Positions 9,915 to 21,294 of a DNA stretch of 64,000 nucleotides are shown in pieces (the stretch's first letter is position 1; every line of letters starts with the position of its first letter). Position numbers and translations under genes: made by a program. A model generated the notes under the pieces. That model was given only the letters and a program-made list of their open reading frames with translations, was not told where the DNA came from and ran no database searches. The DNA lies in NCBI RefSeq assembly GCF_040954645.1, contig NC_092808.1:112694049-112758048 (forward strand), read 5' to 3'. This DNA is from Diabrotica undecimpunctata (taxonomy: Eukaryota; Arthropoda; Insecta; Coleoptera; Chrysomelidae).

Positions 9915-10455
9915 ATATATATATCTAAATTTTACCTTACACGTGTGTAGTACGTTCCTGTTTTATTGTCAATCAATATTCACTTATAGTTCCCAGATTC
10001 AAATAGGCCTCTACACTGTGGGACATTTCAATTTCCGTTATATTGCCTATTTTACTATACATCATATATATTTATTCTAGACACTGCTTAACAATCGTAG
10101 GAAGTCATACCGCCAACTATGTCCTGTTGAATTACAATGTTATGCAATTGATGATTCATAACACAAAAGCCTTTGAGTAATTACAATACTGCAATACGAT
10201 ACCGATAAAAAATACAGTTGGTGTAGGTACCCACGTGATTTATATACTTATATTCGATATTTAGGACACAAATTAAATGAATCTGACTAATGAGATTGAT
10301 ACATACAATCAGATAAAATATATAATTATGATTGATTGAATATTTGGTTAAGATCAAAATAAACGGTAGTATTTTAGTTGAGACTATTATTACTTAAAAA
10401 ATTATTATAATTAAATATTACATTTTTTTTCGAAAGTACCATTTTACCAAAATTA
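9915..10455. other. no gene seen
   Basis: AT-rich DNA between the LTR-like element and the palindromic cluster that precedes the Crypton remnant. No open frame or repeat with a recognisable identity. Confidence 0.4.
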
Positions 10456-10515
10456 GTCCCGAAAGTAACTACCGAAAGTAGTTACTTTCGTGACAAGTTT
10501 TTTCACTTTCGGGAC
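10456..10515. repeat. nested palindromes upstream of the Crypton
   Basis: An inner hairpin pairs CGAAAGTAACT (10460-10470) with AGTTACTTTCG (10480-10490). An outer one pairs GTCCCGAAAGT (from 10456) with ACTTTCGGGAC (ends near 10515). The word CGAAAGTA occurs again at 10430. The cluster lies about 120 bp before the Crypton reading frame and may mark that element's end. Confidence 0.7.
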
Positions 10516-10634
10516 GATTTTGGGTAGCTAAGTAACGGCTTTGATAATAACACCAACTTTGTATTTTATTATGAAAACGCTTGTCATTTAAGCTTCGTGT
10601 GTTTTCCCTCAGTTTTTCGTTTTTCAATTCCAAG

Positions 10635-11740
10635 AAATGGAAATCAGCAGTAAAAGCGAAGCCGAAATGATTCCAGATGAGATTAGGAAAACTGCTAAAG
10701 CCGCTATGAATTATTGCTGGTAAAGTCAAGAAAGAGGTATAAATTGGTCTATGATTTATTTCAAAAATGGAGCAATGATACAAATGTACATACTATAAAT
10801 GAAGAAGTCATTCTAATGGAAAAATCTAATATCTTGAAATCATCAAGCCTTTGGAGCAATTACTCGATGCCTAAGTCCACACTTAACATTATAAATAATA
10901 TAGATATAAGCCGCTATCCAAAAGTTATTGCTTTCCTTAAAAAAAATCCATCGGCTAGAAACCAAAAAAATCGAAAGTATTGAATACAGAAGAAATAGAT
11001 AAATTTTTATCAGAAGCTGAATATAAGATTTACTTATTGACAAAGGTTATACAATTAAATCTAGTTTCTCTTTTTTTATTATTTTTTTTTTTGTAAATTT
11101 TAGGTTGCATTAATAAATTAATAATTGGTTTGGCAGGCACTTGTCGTCATGAGTAGCTTTGCAAAATGAGTCTAGATGATATAGAAGACAAGATACCCAT
11201 GTTAGTGATTCCTAATGCTAAAACGAACTTGGAAAGAACCTTTGTGGTTATTGGAGAAAAAAAAACATTTCTTTATACAGAAAATATTTGTCATTACGTC
11301 AAGCAAACACACCACATCGTAGAATATTTGTATATTACAAAAATGGAAGGTATACTATACAATCTATTGGTATTCACACTTTTTGAAAAATCGCCTACAC
11401 TATTTCTGAATTTCTTAAATTACCGCATCCCAAAGAATACACCGGGCACTGTCTACAAAGGAGCTCAGCCACTTTACTGGCTGATACTATAACCAACTTG
11501 AAAAGACACGGAGGATGGAAATCAACTAATGTAGCAGAGGAATACGTAGAAAATTCTTTAAGAAATAAAATTCATATAGCTTCACAGATTGAAAATGGCC
11601 GCAACCAAGTTAATATCTCAAAAAATAGTAAAAGTACTGACACGTCTAACACTAATTTCAATACTGCCACTTCTGTTAATATTCCTAACAATATCAATGT
11701 AAATAATTGTTATAATTGTGTTATTAATATTCATAAGTAG
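10635..11740 (+). pseudogene. Crypton-type tyrosine recombinase
   Basis: Remnant of a Crypton element, a eukaryotic DNA transposon that moves with a tyrosine recombinase. The N-terminal part (10635-10983) reads PDEIRKTAKAAMNY and SSLWSNYSMPKSTLNI, typical of insect Cryptons. After a stop, the catalytic domain shows the first Arg block near 11120-11165 (GLAGTCRHE, broken by a stop) and MSLDDIEDKIP. The His-x-x-Arg block is near 11447-11470 (GHCLQRSSATLLAD in the reading across frames), followed by LKRHGGWKSTNVAEEY with the candidate nucleophile Tyr at about 11535. The tail is Asn/Ser-rich, ending NINVNNCYNCVINIHK at 11740, as in insect Cryptons. Stops and at least two frame changes make it inactive. 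Flanking palindromes at 10456-10515 and 11853-11972 may belong to the element. Confidence 0.85.
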
Positions 11741-11852
11741 ATTTTCCTAATGTTGAGTTCACGAGAGTAACTTTAAAGTGTTTATTAAAAGTTCATAAGT
11801 AAAGTTTATCCAAATATTCTTTTTAACATACAAAACAGCTGCAGAAAAAAAT

Positions 11853-11972
11853 GTACGTAACACGATCCAAAAGTAATTTTACGAGACTCACAGGATACCA
11901 GGACTCGCCTACGGCTCGTCCTGGAAACTTCCTACTCGTTTCGTAAAATATCACTTTGGGAACTTTTGACGT
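11853..11972. repeat. nested palindromes downstream of the Crypton
   Basis: Centre: CCAGGAC (11898-11904) pairs with GTCCTGG (11918-11924). Further out, ATTTTACGAG (11876-11885) pairs with a TCGTAAAAT word ending near 11949, and ACGTAA..CCAAAAGT (11854-11872) pairs with ACTTTTGACGT (ending near 11972). The whole 120 bp folds on itself about 110 bp after the recombinase stop codon. Confidence 0.7.
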
Positions 11973-12984
11973 AAATTACTATTTTAAACACCTCACACAA
12001 GATGCTATATTAGAATTCAGTTTACAATAGCAAATGAATTTAAATATTTTTGATGCTCTCAGTTTAAGCTGTTTTATTTGGGGACTATCTCATATTCAAG
12101 CTTTTAGTTTTTCTATGCTTATTCCAGAAAATTTACGCAAAAACATCCGGATCCAAAACATTGTCTATCTTGATATCAATCCTTTAAAAATTGCTTCTTA
12201 ACTTGGTATATAAGGGTGACAATATAATTTTTTCTATTGCATTTAAAGGTTTGTTGATTACGTTTTCAATTGATGAAATTTAATGACATTTTTCAAAGGC
12301 CAATATTTAGAACACATATCTGATTTTTTGGGCTGCTGTCCCAAAGACATAAAAAACAAGGATGTTTTGTATATCCAGTTTGCTATCCAAGGAGACCATT
12401 TACCATTTTTGTATCGTCAAAAATTATTTACTCATGTTCTTCAAACTTATATTTTTTCAGGTAAACTGGTAGAATACCCAATGAGTATTGATCCAAATTT
12501 ATTACTGTTATGTATTACGTAGAGCACAGTTTAAACTACGTTTTGAACTGCCCATACAAAATTCATTCATCTGGTATTTCGATAAACACATTTTCTCCAA
12601 CAGTGTTTTATGGCATTGCAAAAAAAAACAGGTTATTTTTTTAAGGAAAAACGACATCTGGAGATACACACAAAGGCTTTTTCACTTCTATTTAGCACAA
12701 ATACTTGGTAGTAGGACATACAAGCTTATCATGTAATCGTGATCACAGCAATTAAAAAGTGTAAGTGTCATTGATTAAAACAAGTGTATACTCTAGACGA
12801 TTGGTACGAAGCAGTTAGAAAATGTAAAAGAAAAAACTGCTTTGAGGTAATTGTATTGAAACAATATCCGACACCCTGTTAGGGTAAAAGGAAGGGGAGA
12901 AAGAAAAGTATTGAAACAATCTGACTTTTAAATAATTACAAAGCGAGATAACGAAAATAAAGCCATACAAATGACAAAGAAAAA
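11973..12984. other. unassigned, two short open frames
   Basis: Open frames at 12283-12522 and 12488-12736 overlap in different frames and read like one frameshifted hydrophobic-aromatic protein piece (phrases such as DFLGCCPKDIKNKDVLYIQF). I do not recognise the family. The low GC and lack of a clear start or context argue against an active gene. The rest holds nothing identifiable. Confidence 0.3.
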
Positions 12985-13337
12985 GTTAACTTTTCCAAAA
13001 TATCAAGCCTCAAGTTTTCATCTGAACAACCTAACATAATATATAACAAACATCTTGTAAATGAAGGCTATAAGGCAGTTAATATTGGGAAAAAAAGGTT
13101 TGAGGAAGTAAATTTTACTTTCAAGGGATTTAAAATCAAACTACAGTGGCCCTATTCCACTAAACAGAAAAACAATTGAAAATATTTCCCAGCTCTTACA
13201 ATTTATTCCGCCAGCTTTCCTAAAATTTTTTAAAGAAATTGGTGCTTGCCAACAGATTCTACCAGATGCTGATAATGAACCATTGGAAGACATTGAACAT
13301 GTGGACGACTTTTCAGATATTGAAAATATTGACAACT
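12985..13337 (+). pseudogene. C-terminal remnant of a DUF7869-like multicopy protein
   Basis: The plus strand reads SLKFSSEQPNIIYNKHLVNEGY then, after a one-frame change, GPIPLNRKTIENISQLLQ, FIPPAFLKFFKEI and an acidic tail ending FSDIENIDN before a stop at about 13337. I recall this layout (PLP..K..I..LL.FIPP..H..F..) as the C-terminus of a large insect family annotated as DUF7869-containing, found in many near-identical copies and transposon-like in distribution. Function is unknown. A second remnant of the same family lies at 16349-17664. The N-terminal part is absent here. Confidence 0.5.
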
Positions 13338-13679
13338 AAATTTTTTATTGTTACATTTTATGTTCATTTTTTGAATATATTTTATTTATACAAAAGGGGA
13401 TAAACCTCATATTTTTTCGAAAAATGTTCAAAAACTCAAAAACTGCTAAATAAACATTTGTGTTACTTTTATTGTGTATTTAATAACATATTTCCAAACG
13501 ATTGTGGACCTTACTTACGAGAAAAATGTAAAAATTGGATTTCAGGATTTGAAAATAAGTTTAAAATGATGTTTTCTCCAAAATATTGTTTGGTGGCGTG
13601 TCCCGTTCTGGTCCCAAGGTCTTCAATTAAGATAACAATAGCCTGAAAATAAAACTCGTCAAATGTTACATCTTCTCGA

Positions 13680-13925
13680 CATTATTGTATGGACTTGAAC
13701 ACTGGAGGCTCACTAAATCGCTACTAAATATACTTCAAGCATTCGAAATTTGGGTGTATCGAAGGCTGCTACACATAAGCTGGGTTAACAGAGTGACAAA
13801 TAAAGAGGTATTACAACGTTTAAAAAAATCGCCCGAAGTAGTAAAAACCGCAAAAATACAAAAATTGGAGTATTTTGCTGTGATTTTGCTCATGTCATGC
13901 GACATTCAGAACGTTATGTAGTCCT
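13680..13925 (+). pseudogene. LINE reverse-transcriptase C-terminal fragment
   Basis: Reads MYGLEHWRLTKSLLN, QAFEIWVYRRLLHISW, VNRVTNKEVLQRL and KLEYFAVI. This is the post-RT region (Y..E.W......L..FE.W..RR.L.ISW) shared by the endonuclease/RT LINEs of this window, probably RTE-like. Both ends are truncated, and a perfect 20 bp hairpin begins 30 bp further on. Confidence 0.8.
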
Positions 13926-13957
13926 CCATCTTAATATTCAGGGCATAATATGTGCAA

Positions 13958-14003
13958 AGAGAGGTCACGATTGAAGAGGGTAGTCTTCAATCGTGACCTC
14001 TCT
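13958..14003. repeat. perfect 20 bp stem hairpin
   Basis: Bases 13958-13977 (AGAGAGGTCACG...) are the exact reverse complement of 13984-14003, with a 6 bp loop. It lies at the junction between two LINE fragments, so a template-switch or inverted duplication at a break is a plausible origin. Confidence 0.9.
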
Positions 14004-14099
14004 AATGACCTTCATCTAATGTTTAGTAATGGACATGGATGAAATAATAAAAAAAGTAAGAACTAAAAATGGATATCAAATGGGAGAAAAACAATATTA

Positions 14100-14612
14100 A
14101 ATAATATAGTCAGATAATAAAACAAGTGATGGATTTTAAATATCTAAGCTTCCACAGAAGTGGAAGATCAAGTGAATAGAGCAAACAGAGCCGCAGGTTG
14201 CCTGAATGAAACAATATGGAGAAATAAAAATATCGGGAAAGAAATGAAAGGAAGAATTTACAAAACAGTGATCAGACCAATAATAACTTACGCGGCAGAC
14301 AAACGACCTAACAGAGAGAATAAAAAGAATGTTACAAACAGCAGAGATGAAAACTCTTAGAAATATTGATGATAAGACACTATGGGGTAGAGCTAGAAAT
14401 ATAGATATATGACGTAGATGCAAGGTGGAGAACATCAAGGACTGTATAATAAATAGAAGAATAGAATGAAACGAACATATAAGCTGAATGACAACAAATA
14501 TATTAGTAAAGACGGCGAGTGGGAAGACCACGAAAACGATGAAACAACAAGTTATTGAAAGCATTGAAAAACAGAAAGTTATGTCTACTTAATAAGAAGA
14601 AGAAGAAGAATA
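14100..14612 (+). pseudogene. LINE 3' fragment with (AAG)n tail
   Basis: Contains EDQVNRANRAAGCLNETIW and GRIYKTVIRPIITYAA, the thumb region after RT, then scrambled C-terminal coding with multiple frame changes. It ends in AAGAAGAAGAAGAAG at 14594-14610, the simple-repeat tail seen on the other RTE-like LINEs here. The fragment is the same family as the minus-strand piece at 41945-42470, which shares the EDQVNRAN.AAGCLNETI block. Confidence 0.8.
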
Positions 14613-14699
14613 CCTATTGAAGTGAAGTTTACGTTAGTTTAACATTACTTAAAACGAATCTAGATTTACATGATCTAGACAAACTCAAAAAAATATATT

Positions 14700-14905
14700 T
14701 ATTATATAATAATAGGCGAGTCTTCTACAGCTGGCGCCGTTTCTCGCATCCTAATTTGTAGCGTTTTCTGTCAAAGCAATCTTCAGTTTTTAAATCTTTG
14801 GTAGTCATGACATCTTCTCTCCATGACCGTCTTGGTCTACCTCGTATTCTTCTAGTGGGCGGAGTCTATTTTTCTTTTTTGGCCGTCTATTTTCAGGCAT
14901 TTATT
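14700..14905 (-). pseudogene. LINE C-terminal fragment
   Basis: The minus strand reads a basic GRPRRSWREDVMTT-like stretch, then KTEDCFDRKRYKLGCEKRRQL. This pattern (GRPR.SW.....DR..W..G..KRR) is found at the C-terminus of LINE proteins with a terminal basic tail. It is probably a different LINE lineage from the (AAG)n-tailed ones. Short and degenerate. Confidence 0.55.
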
Positions 14906-15539
14906 GTGTCAAGGTCAAAAAAAAATTGAAAAACTGACTTTTGTTCAAAATTTAATAGTTTTTATAAACTATGTATCTATCGAAACACCATATAACTATA
15001 AACACATATGAACAATAATATTTGTATAATTTGCTTATATACTTTTTAGGCAAAGCGCTGGTATTGACTTCCCCAATTAAAATTGAAAAAGCTATAAAGA
15101 TACTTATATCCTCCTTAATGTTTTATGTTATTAGGTATTCAGTCTTGTAGAAAACAAGATGTTAAACACTCTAGCAGCACAATCACCTTAATTAACTGTA
15201 TATAAACAAATATGATTGTTCTAGTCTATATATTTCACATCAAGTAAATTTCACTCAGTGCTAATTAAAACGATGTTGAGTTAGAAACCACATCAGAGCT
15301 AATATCGAGAGTGTATTTTAAAATTTACATTATAGACACGAATGTGTAAATATGATAATAGCGATATTAGAGATTTGATAGTAGTTCCACACTAAATGAT
15401 TTATATTATCTGCCAAGATTATTATAAGCTACATAATCTCGATTGGGGTTGTTCATGCGTGAATGATTTACAGCAGTTTGCGTAACACATGCACACTTTC
15501 ATTCAAGAATTCAATAAGAAAAAGAAAGAATATTTAAAG
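14906..15539. other. no gene seen
   Basis: AT-rich spacer. The 12-mer CTCTAGCAGCAC at 15170-15181 matches the repeated word in the foldback element at 3441-4632, so a scrap of that family may lie here; nothing more of it could be aligned by eye. Confidence 0.35.
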
Positions 15540-16345
15540 AATGTACATTATTAATTAATATAATCAAAATTTCAACAAAAAAGACCAGAAAGTTATAAGC
15601 TCTAGCTGGACCAAAATGAAGGAAGATATTGACGATGAATGCAAGAGAAAAACCAATAAGCCTGCCGAAAAATGCTTACTCGACAAACAAAAAACCAAAC
15701 AACTGTAGATAATTACAAGACAAAGAGAAGAGAAAACAAATGAATACACAAAAGAAAGAAACGAACTACTTAAATAAGCAACTTAAATGTAGGGGAAACC
15801 TTAACAGAAAGAAAGAAAGTTAATATGAACAGAAAGGAAGTCAAGATAACTACAAACCAATGCAGAAATCTGAATGGCTACCTATTATCAACAAGAAAAA
15901 ATGTACTGAATCGGTCGGTGGAACATTTTAAACGGATATTAAATATAAAGGAATAACAAGAAAACCTGGAAGACAAAAGAGATGAGGTTAGCGGAATAGA
16001 TGAGCCTGAAGAGGAAGTGCCAAAGATTTCAATAAAGTTAAAGACGCAGTTAAAAAACTAGCCAGAAACAAATCTGTTAACATAAAAAAATCTGCTAACA
16101 AATAAGATACCATAATAGCACTAGAGCAGCCCATAAAAAAATATGCATGCAGAAACCCCTCCCCAGTGATTGGAGTATTGGAATAATTTGCACCATATAC
16201 AAAAAAGGAAATATCTTTAAATGATCTAACCGCAGAAGAATTACACTCGTAAATTCAGCGCATAAAATATTCTGTAACATCTATTAATTTGGAACTGGCA
16301 GGGCAACGATCGATAGAAGGGAAAAGCATACCAATAGACCTCATA
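15540..16345 (+). pseudogene. LINE fragment, region before and at start of RT
   Basis: Several frames together give a coherent LINE order: a charged linker after the endonuclease (NAREK..LPKNAYS.., KKETNYL), then VGGTF.TDIKYK and DEPEEEVPKISIKLK, the KKLARNKS block before RT, and WSIGIICTIYKKGN followed by SNRRRITLVNSAHKIFC, which is RT motif 1-2 (W..G.I..I.KKGD..... NYR.I.L....YKI). The fragment stops before the catalytic motifs, where it abuts the DUF7869-like remnant at about 16348. Heavy frameshifting indicates age. Confidence 0.75.
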
Positions 16346-16348
16346 AGG

Positions 16349-17664
16349 TAGATAAAAAAACTCGTGAATTATTATTCCAGTTTTTTTGCTCATTAAAGGA
16401 ACAAAAAGCAAACTACAGTTTAAGGGACTTTAACAAAGCTTACCTCCCGGAAGATATGAATGTTAAAAAGCTTCTTGAATTATTTTTAACTAAACATCCC
16501 CATATTGAGATATGTTATGAAACATTCAGGCCATTATTTGTGTCAGAGTTTAACATCTCCTTTAGTCACCCAAGAACTGCAATGTGCTGTTGGTGTGACG
16601 AGCAGAAAGCCTTATTGACTGATAGGAAAATTTCCATTTCAAAAGGTGATGACGCAAAAGGAAAGTTAGAGAACGATATCAGGAAGCTAGAATTTAAAAA
16701 GATACTCCATTTGAAGAAGGCCGATTAGTTTTATGGATTGAAAAGGCGTGCAAAAACTGAAACTAGACAGTCATCAACTGTAGAGGCTATCGGTGTAGAC
16801 CGGAAAAAATCTCCCTACTCTAAATATAACTTCTGCTGAAGTGTATTTTAGAAGACAGCTGTGATTCTATATTTTTGATATTCATATTTTGTCAAATGGT
16901 GTTTCAATCATGTATACGTACGACCAAACCATCTTAAAAAATAGTTAGATGACATTGCCTCAATGCTCTATCATTTTTTAACACCTACCTAGATCTTCCT
17001 GTTTAAAAACTTTATGCGTTTGCCGACTCTTGCGGAGGACAAAACAAAAATCCCATTATCATTCAGTTCTTCCACTACGTTAGTGCTACAATAAAAAGAT
17101 TTGACACTGTGACATTTACTTACTCAGTGCGCGGTCATTCCTTCATGGAACCGGACAAAAACATGGGATTGATCCCCCAAAGGGCAAAAGCTGAAACCCC
17201 TGGAGAGAGGTTATAGAAGCCGCGCGAATCAAACCACATCCGTTTGTTGTTGTATCATGTGAACAAGTTATGTTTAAAGAGTGGGGTACATTTTTATCCT
17301 CCAAGTTCTACAAAAAGAAATTTTTTTTTCAGTCGGCAACTAAAACAGTTAATGTTTTTTGAAACAAAATGCAAAATTGTGGAAAACAGGGAAACATATA
17401 AAGGATCTTTCACGTCGTCCCTAGAAAAAGATTAACGGAAGAACCAGAAGGGAAAATCAAAGTTACCCGATCTTCAAGAGCCCAATCAGCTCTACCAAAC
17501 GCTTATACTTTTGCCCAAAAGAAAAGTGTGCTGATCTTAAAGTTCAAATGAAATTCTGTAAAGAAAAGGGATCTAAAGAGTACTACAGCCAACTTTTTTC
17601 TGCCAATCAGCCTGACTTAACATCTGAGCCCGATGATGTTCCCGACGATCAAAGCGATTTTTAA
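16349..17664 (+). pseudogene. DUF7869-like multicopy protein, broken
   Basis: Longer remnant of the family also seen at 12985-13337. The order is: a lead-in with YSLRDFNKAYLPEDMN; an open segment 16456-16728 with ICYETFRPLFVSEFNISFSHP then C..C..C-type residues (CCWCDEQKALL); then, after many frameshifts, SCGGQNKNPIIIQFFHYV (17032-17085), VRGHSFMEPDKNMGLIPQ (17135-17180), and a C-terminus with CPKEKCADLKVQMKF and an acidic end PDDVPDDQSDF at 17661. In family members I recall, the SDSCGGQNKN block carries a likely catalytic or metal-binding Asp; here the preceding residues are altered. Function is unknown, and copies behave like a mobile family. Clearly inactive. Confidence 0.55.
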
Positions 17665-17869
17665 AAATTAGATTAACTTTAGTCAGTAGCTTGTAGGTTG
17701 GTTTGTGTTTTTGATGTGATGTAGAAATGCCTTACGAAATGAAAAAATAATAAAAATAAAATTTTTTGATCTGTTTAAAGGAAGAACCAACTCTAAAAAT
17801 GTAAAAAACCATAGAATTTTTATCGTTTCAAATGTTGTGTTCTTTCTCTTGAAAAATATAGTTTTTTGA

Positions 17870-18260
17870 CTTAGTTGCCTTTCCCCTGTACCCTGCAGAT
17901 GGTTCAGAGATCTGGACTCTAACAAAAAGTAATGAACATATGTTGGGATGTTTAGAAAGAAAAGTACTAAAGCGAATATAGGGAGCGGTGAATGACAATG
18001 GAGTGTGGAGAAAAGGATATAACTGGGAACTTTATAGAATATACCAGGAACAAGATATTGTTAAATAAATTAAGATAGGAGATCTGAGTTGGGTAGGGCA
18101 TGTAATGCGCATGGAACAAGCTGACCCATCTAAAAAACGCTCCTTGGTATACCCATTGGCCAGAGAAGAAGAGAAACAATGTTCCTTGATAACATCGATG
18201 AAAATATGAGAAATATGGGATACATGATTGGCAAAGGAAAGCGATGGATATGAATTGTAA
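17870..18260 (+). pseudogene. LINE C-terminal fragment
   Basis: Reads DGSEIWTLTKSNEHMLGCLERKVLKRI, then GAVNDNGVWRKGYNWELYR, IKIGDLSWVGHVMRMEQADPSKK and ETMFLDNIDENM. This is the post-RT region of a LINE lineage with the ...FERK.LRRI.G...E.GVWR.RYN.ELY... signature, the same lineage as the fragment at 62085-62600. Two stops and at least one frame change are present. Confidence 0.8.
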
Positions 18261-19159
18261 AACTAAAATGATGATGGTCATGATAATGATAAAGTAATTA
18301 TTGAACATCTGCTTCTATTATTGATTGCTTTTCATTAAACGATTTACAATGGGATTAAAAATGTATTAAGGTGATCTGTAAATTCCATCATGAACTTTAA
18401 GATTTCTTACATGATCTTGGTTTATCTTAACGTTATTTGACAAAATCCAACTTGAAATTTTTGGTGTATCAAAAAAAAATTCGAATATTAACTTCAAATA
18501 ATAGGTCTATTTGATATAAATCAATATCCTTAAATGCTGAGCGATAAGAAAGGTACAATATTATAAGCACTAGCTTATGTAGGAAATATAGAAGTAGCTA
18601 GTTGTACCTTTGGTTGTAAATAATGGCATCAGTAGCTCAGAAGAAGGTTCTGTTCGTTCTGAGCAGAAGATGCGTGCGTTGTCACTTTAGGTTAAGTTAT
18701 GCCCTATCGTAACATTCGGGTGCATCAACTCAATGGAGCGAGGTGTATTAATTTGTATAAACAGGAACCATTCCACCAAGCTCCAATGCTCCAGACTATT
18801 CCTTTCCCCCCTATAGCACTCTGATGCGCGATAGGTGCACAACTATCAGTCATATGCTTTTTTCGTATGGGAGTCCTGGACACAGTATATTGCTAAAAAA
18901 TTGTTTTAGCATTAAATCGTGTCCTGGGTACAAGAATTCCACCACGGTTTCCTAATCCGATCAATTGCAGGCTAGCGTGAGACGCCCTATCGCTAAGGGT
19001 AGTAAAACACTATTTACGTAGATCAATCGTGTGGAATTTGCAAAAATCCTGCTCGCACAGTTATTTACTATACTAAAAATAATAGTTTCCAATTTAATGG
19101 GGTTCGAATTGATTATTTCAGTTGTTTCAGGCTCAAAATGAATGATTTTCCCACATAGA
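18261..19159. other. non-coding, possibly 5' region of the following LINE
   Basis: No open frame. Bases 18600-19030 are less AT-rich than their surroundings and contain a small hairpin (GCTCAGAA near 18657 against TTCTGAGC near 18678). This block may be the untranslated leader of the LINE whose endonuclease domain starts near 19160, but there is no proof. Confidence 0.3.
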
Positions 19160-20563
19160 TATTTAATGATATGAAGATATCGAATACATCAACGATAGGT
19201 TATTAAGAATCTCTATAAAAATGCGTAACATCACAACACACCTGATAAGCACATATGTCCCAGACATATCTAAGCCCACAGTAAAAACTGAAAATTTCTA
19301 TCAGCAACTACAAAACACCGGAGATAACATAAATGCTAAACACAAAATTATCGTATTCGGGGATCTTAATACACGGATCGGAAACGTTGTCATACCAGGT
19401 ATAAAATAAAAGTACAACGAAGAAACAATTAATGAAAACGGCGAAGCACTAATAGACTTTTGCGCAAGAAATGAAATGAAATGAGAATCAACAACACATA
19501 CTTTCCTCATACAGACCAACATAAATACACTTTTAACAATAATCGAGGCCAGCGATCAATCATAGATTTGATGTCAAAGCCCTAACATCTGCTAACCTGG
19601 GGACCGATCACAACCTTGTTTTATGCAAGATGCTAATAGAACGTTCTCAACGCAACATAAAACCCCCAATGCTCATCGAAAAACACAATATAGAGTTGCT
19701 AGAAACAGAGAGTACAAAACTTCTTTATGAGAACACGATTACCAGCAAACTAAAAGAGATCGAGTTACAACCAGAATGGGGAGTAGAAGATACTTGGCAA
19801 AAAATCAGAAAATGCATCAATCAAGCAGCAAAAGAAGCAATTGGAAAGCGGAAAATTAACACGAGGGCGATAAACCACACCAAACCGTGGTTTTATCTAG
19901 AGGTAAAAGAACTATCTGAATTAAAATGCAAATGCTACCTAAGATATAAAAGCACACAATCGGAAGAAGCTCTCGCAGAATATGTCCAAGTAAGAAACGA
20001 AGTAAACGCAAGAATAAAATCAATCAAAAGAGAACATTGGGCTAAATTCACCAGCGAAATGGAATACGACCTACATGGTGCCCAAAAGAAAGTATGGAAA
20101 ACAGGAAAAAACCAGTTAACTAGTTCGAGTTCGTGCAGACCAAGGGGGTACCTATAGAGACATCGCAACAGCATGTTAAGGAGCTATATGATGCTGAAAA
20201 AACGATAAATATAAACGAATACGAAGCAGATATAAGTGCTACAATCAATGACCAAGAGGTAGAAGCAAAGATCAAGAAGCTAAAAAACAGAAAATCACCT
20301 GGAACAGATGGTATACCCAATGAACTCTGGAGACCCTGAACTTGCAAGTAAACTGTCACAGCTATTTAACAAAATCTTAAACGACACAGAAACAGAAACA
20401 CGAGAGAAATGGCATAAGAGCATCACAATCTCCATATTTAAAAAAGGACAAAAAACTTGCCCACAAAACTACAGAGGAATAACCCTCTTAAATACAACGA
20501 TTAAACTTTTCACGAGTATTCTTAAGGACAAATGCTGTAAGGGCGGTCTATAACAGATGCAGT

Positions 20564-20574
20564 ATTCATAATAA
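20564..20574 (+). repeat. target-site duplication, left copy
   Basis: ATTCATAATAA, identical to 21295-21305; it flanks the inserted LINE 20575-21294 and lies inside the RT coding sequence of the outer LINE. Confidence 0.85.
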
Positions 20575-21294
20575 CCAAAAAATCCAAAACAACCAAAAAA
20601 AAAAAAAAACCAAATTTATGATCATCTCCAGAAACTTGGATGCACTTGAAAACTCCACCATAACACTGAATACTAAGTCCATTGAAAGAGTGAGTACATT
20701 TAAATACCTGGGATCGTGGCTTTTTGAAGACTGGGCATCGGACAGGGAAGTAAAATGTCGCATTGAGCAAGCTCGACAAGCTTTCGTAAAATTCAAGAAG
20801 GTACTGACTTGTTCAGAGTTCGATCTTCAACTGAGACTAAGGTTTACTAAGTGCTACGTGTGGTCAGTGCTGCTATATGGCGTAGAGGGCTGGACACTCA
20901 AAACGAGGGATATAAACAGATTAGAAACTTTCGAAATGTGGCTCTATCGCCGTATCCTAAAAATACCATGGACAGCGAAAATCACAAATATAGATGTCCT
21001 TAAAAGAATAAACCAAGAACGCCAACTTTTCGAAACCATCAAGAAAAGGAAAACGGCGTATCTAGGTTACATCATGCGAAATGAAAAATACCAGTTCCTC
21101 CAACTTATAATCGAGGGTAAAATTGAAGGCAAGAGAGGAATGGGACGCAAGAAAATGTCCTGGCTCCGAAACATAAGGCAATGGACAGGGATTAACGACA
21201 TACAATCTCTGATACATATTGCAAGAAATAGAGAATTAATGGAAAATGTGATCGCTAACATCCATTAGTGGATTTGCATCTAAAGAAGAAGAAG
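20575..21294 (+). mobile_element. 5'-truncated LINE inserted in the outer LINE
   Basis: An insertion of about 720 bp carrying only the post-RT end of a LINE. It begins in an A-rich stretch (16 A's near 20597), which merges into the KTKFMIISRN block. The open frame 20618-21268 then reads ERVSTFKYLGSWL, RIEQARQAFVKFKK, CYVWSVLLYGVEGWTL, FEMWLYRRILKIPW and GRKKMSWLRNIRQWTG, ending ENVIANIH. The 3' end is AAGAAGAAG at 21282-21294. An exact 11 bp target duplication (20564-20574 / 21295-21305) brackets it. 5' truncation plus target duplication is the standard result of target-primed reverse transcription. It is the same family as the LINEs at 32690-34196 and 47995-49575. Confidence 0.92.

Noticed and set aside
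14136..14564. 142-codon minus-strand open frame rich in Phe, Ser and Leu
   Set aside because: It is the antisense shadow of a plus-strand LINE fragment that has recognisable thumb motifs and an (AAG)n tail.
15170..15181. Copy of the foldback element suggested by CTCTAGCAGCAC
   Set aside because: Only this 12-mer matches; adjacent sequence does not align with the foldback arms by eye.
18640..18700. tRNA-like sequence (GTAGCTCAG near a hairpin)
   Set aside because: No B box at the right spacing and no cloverleaf could be formed; only the A-box-like word and one short hairpin are present.
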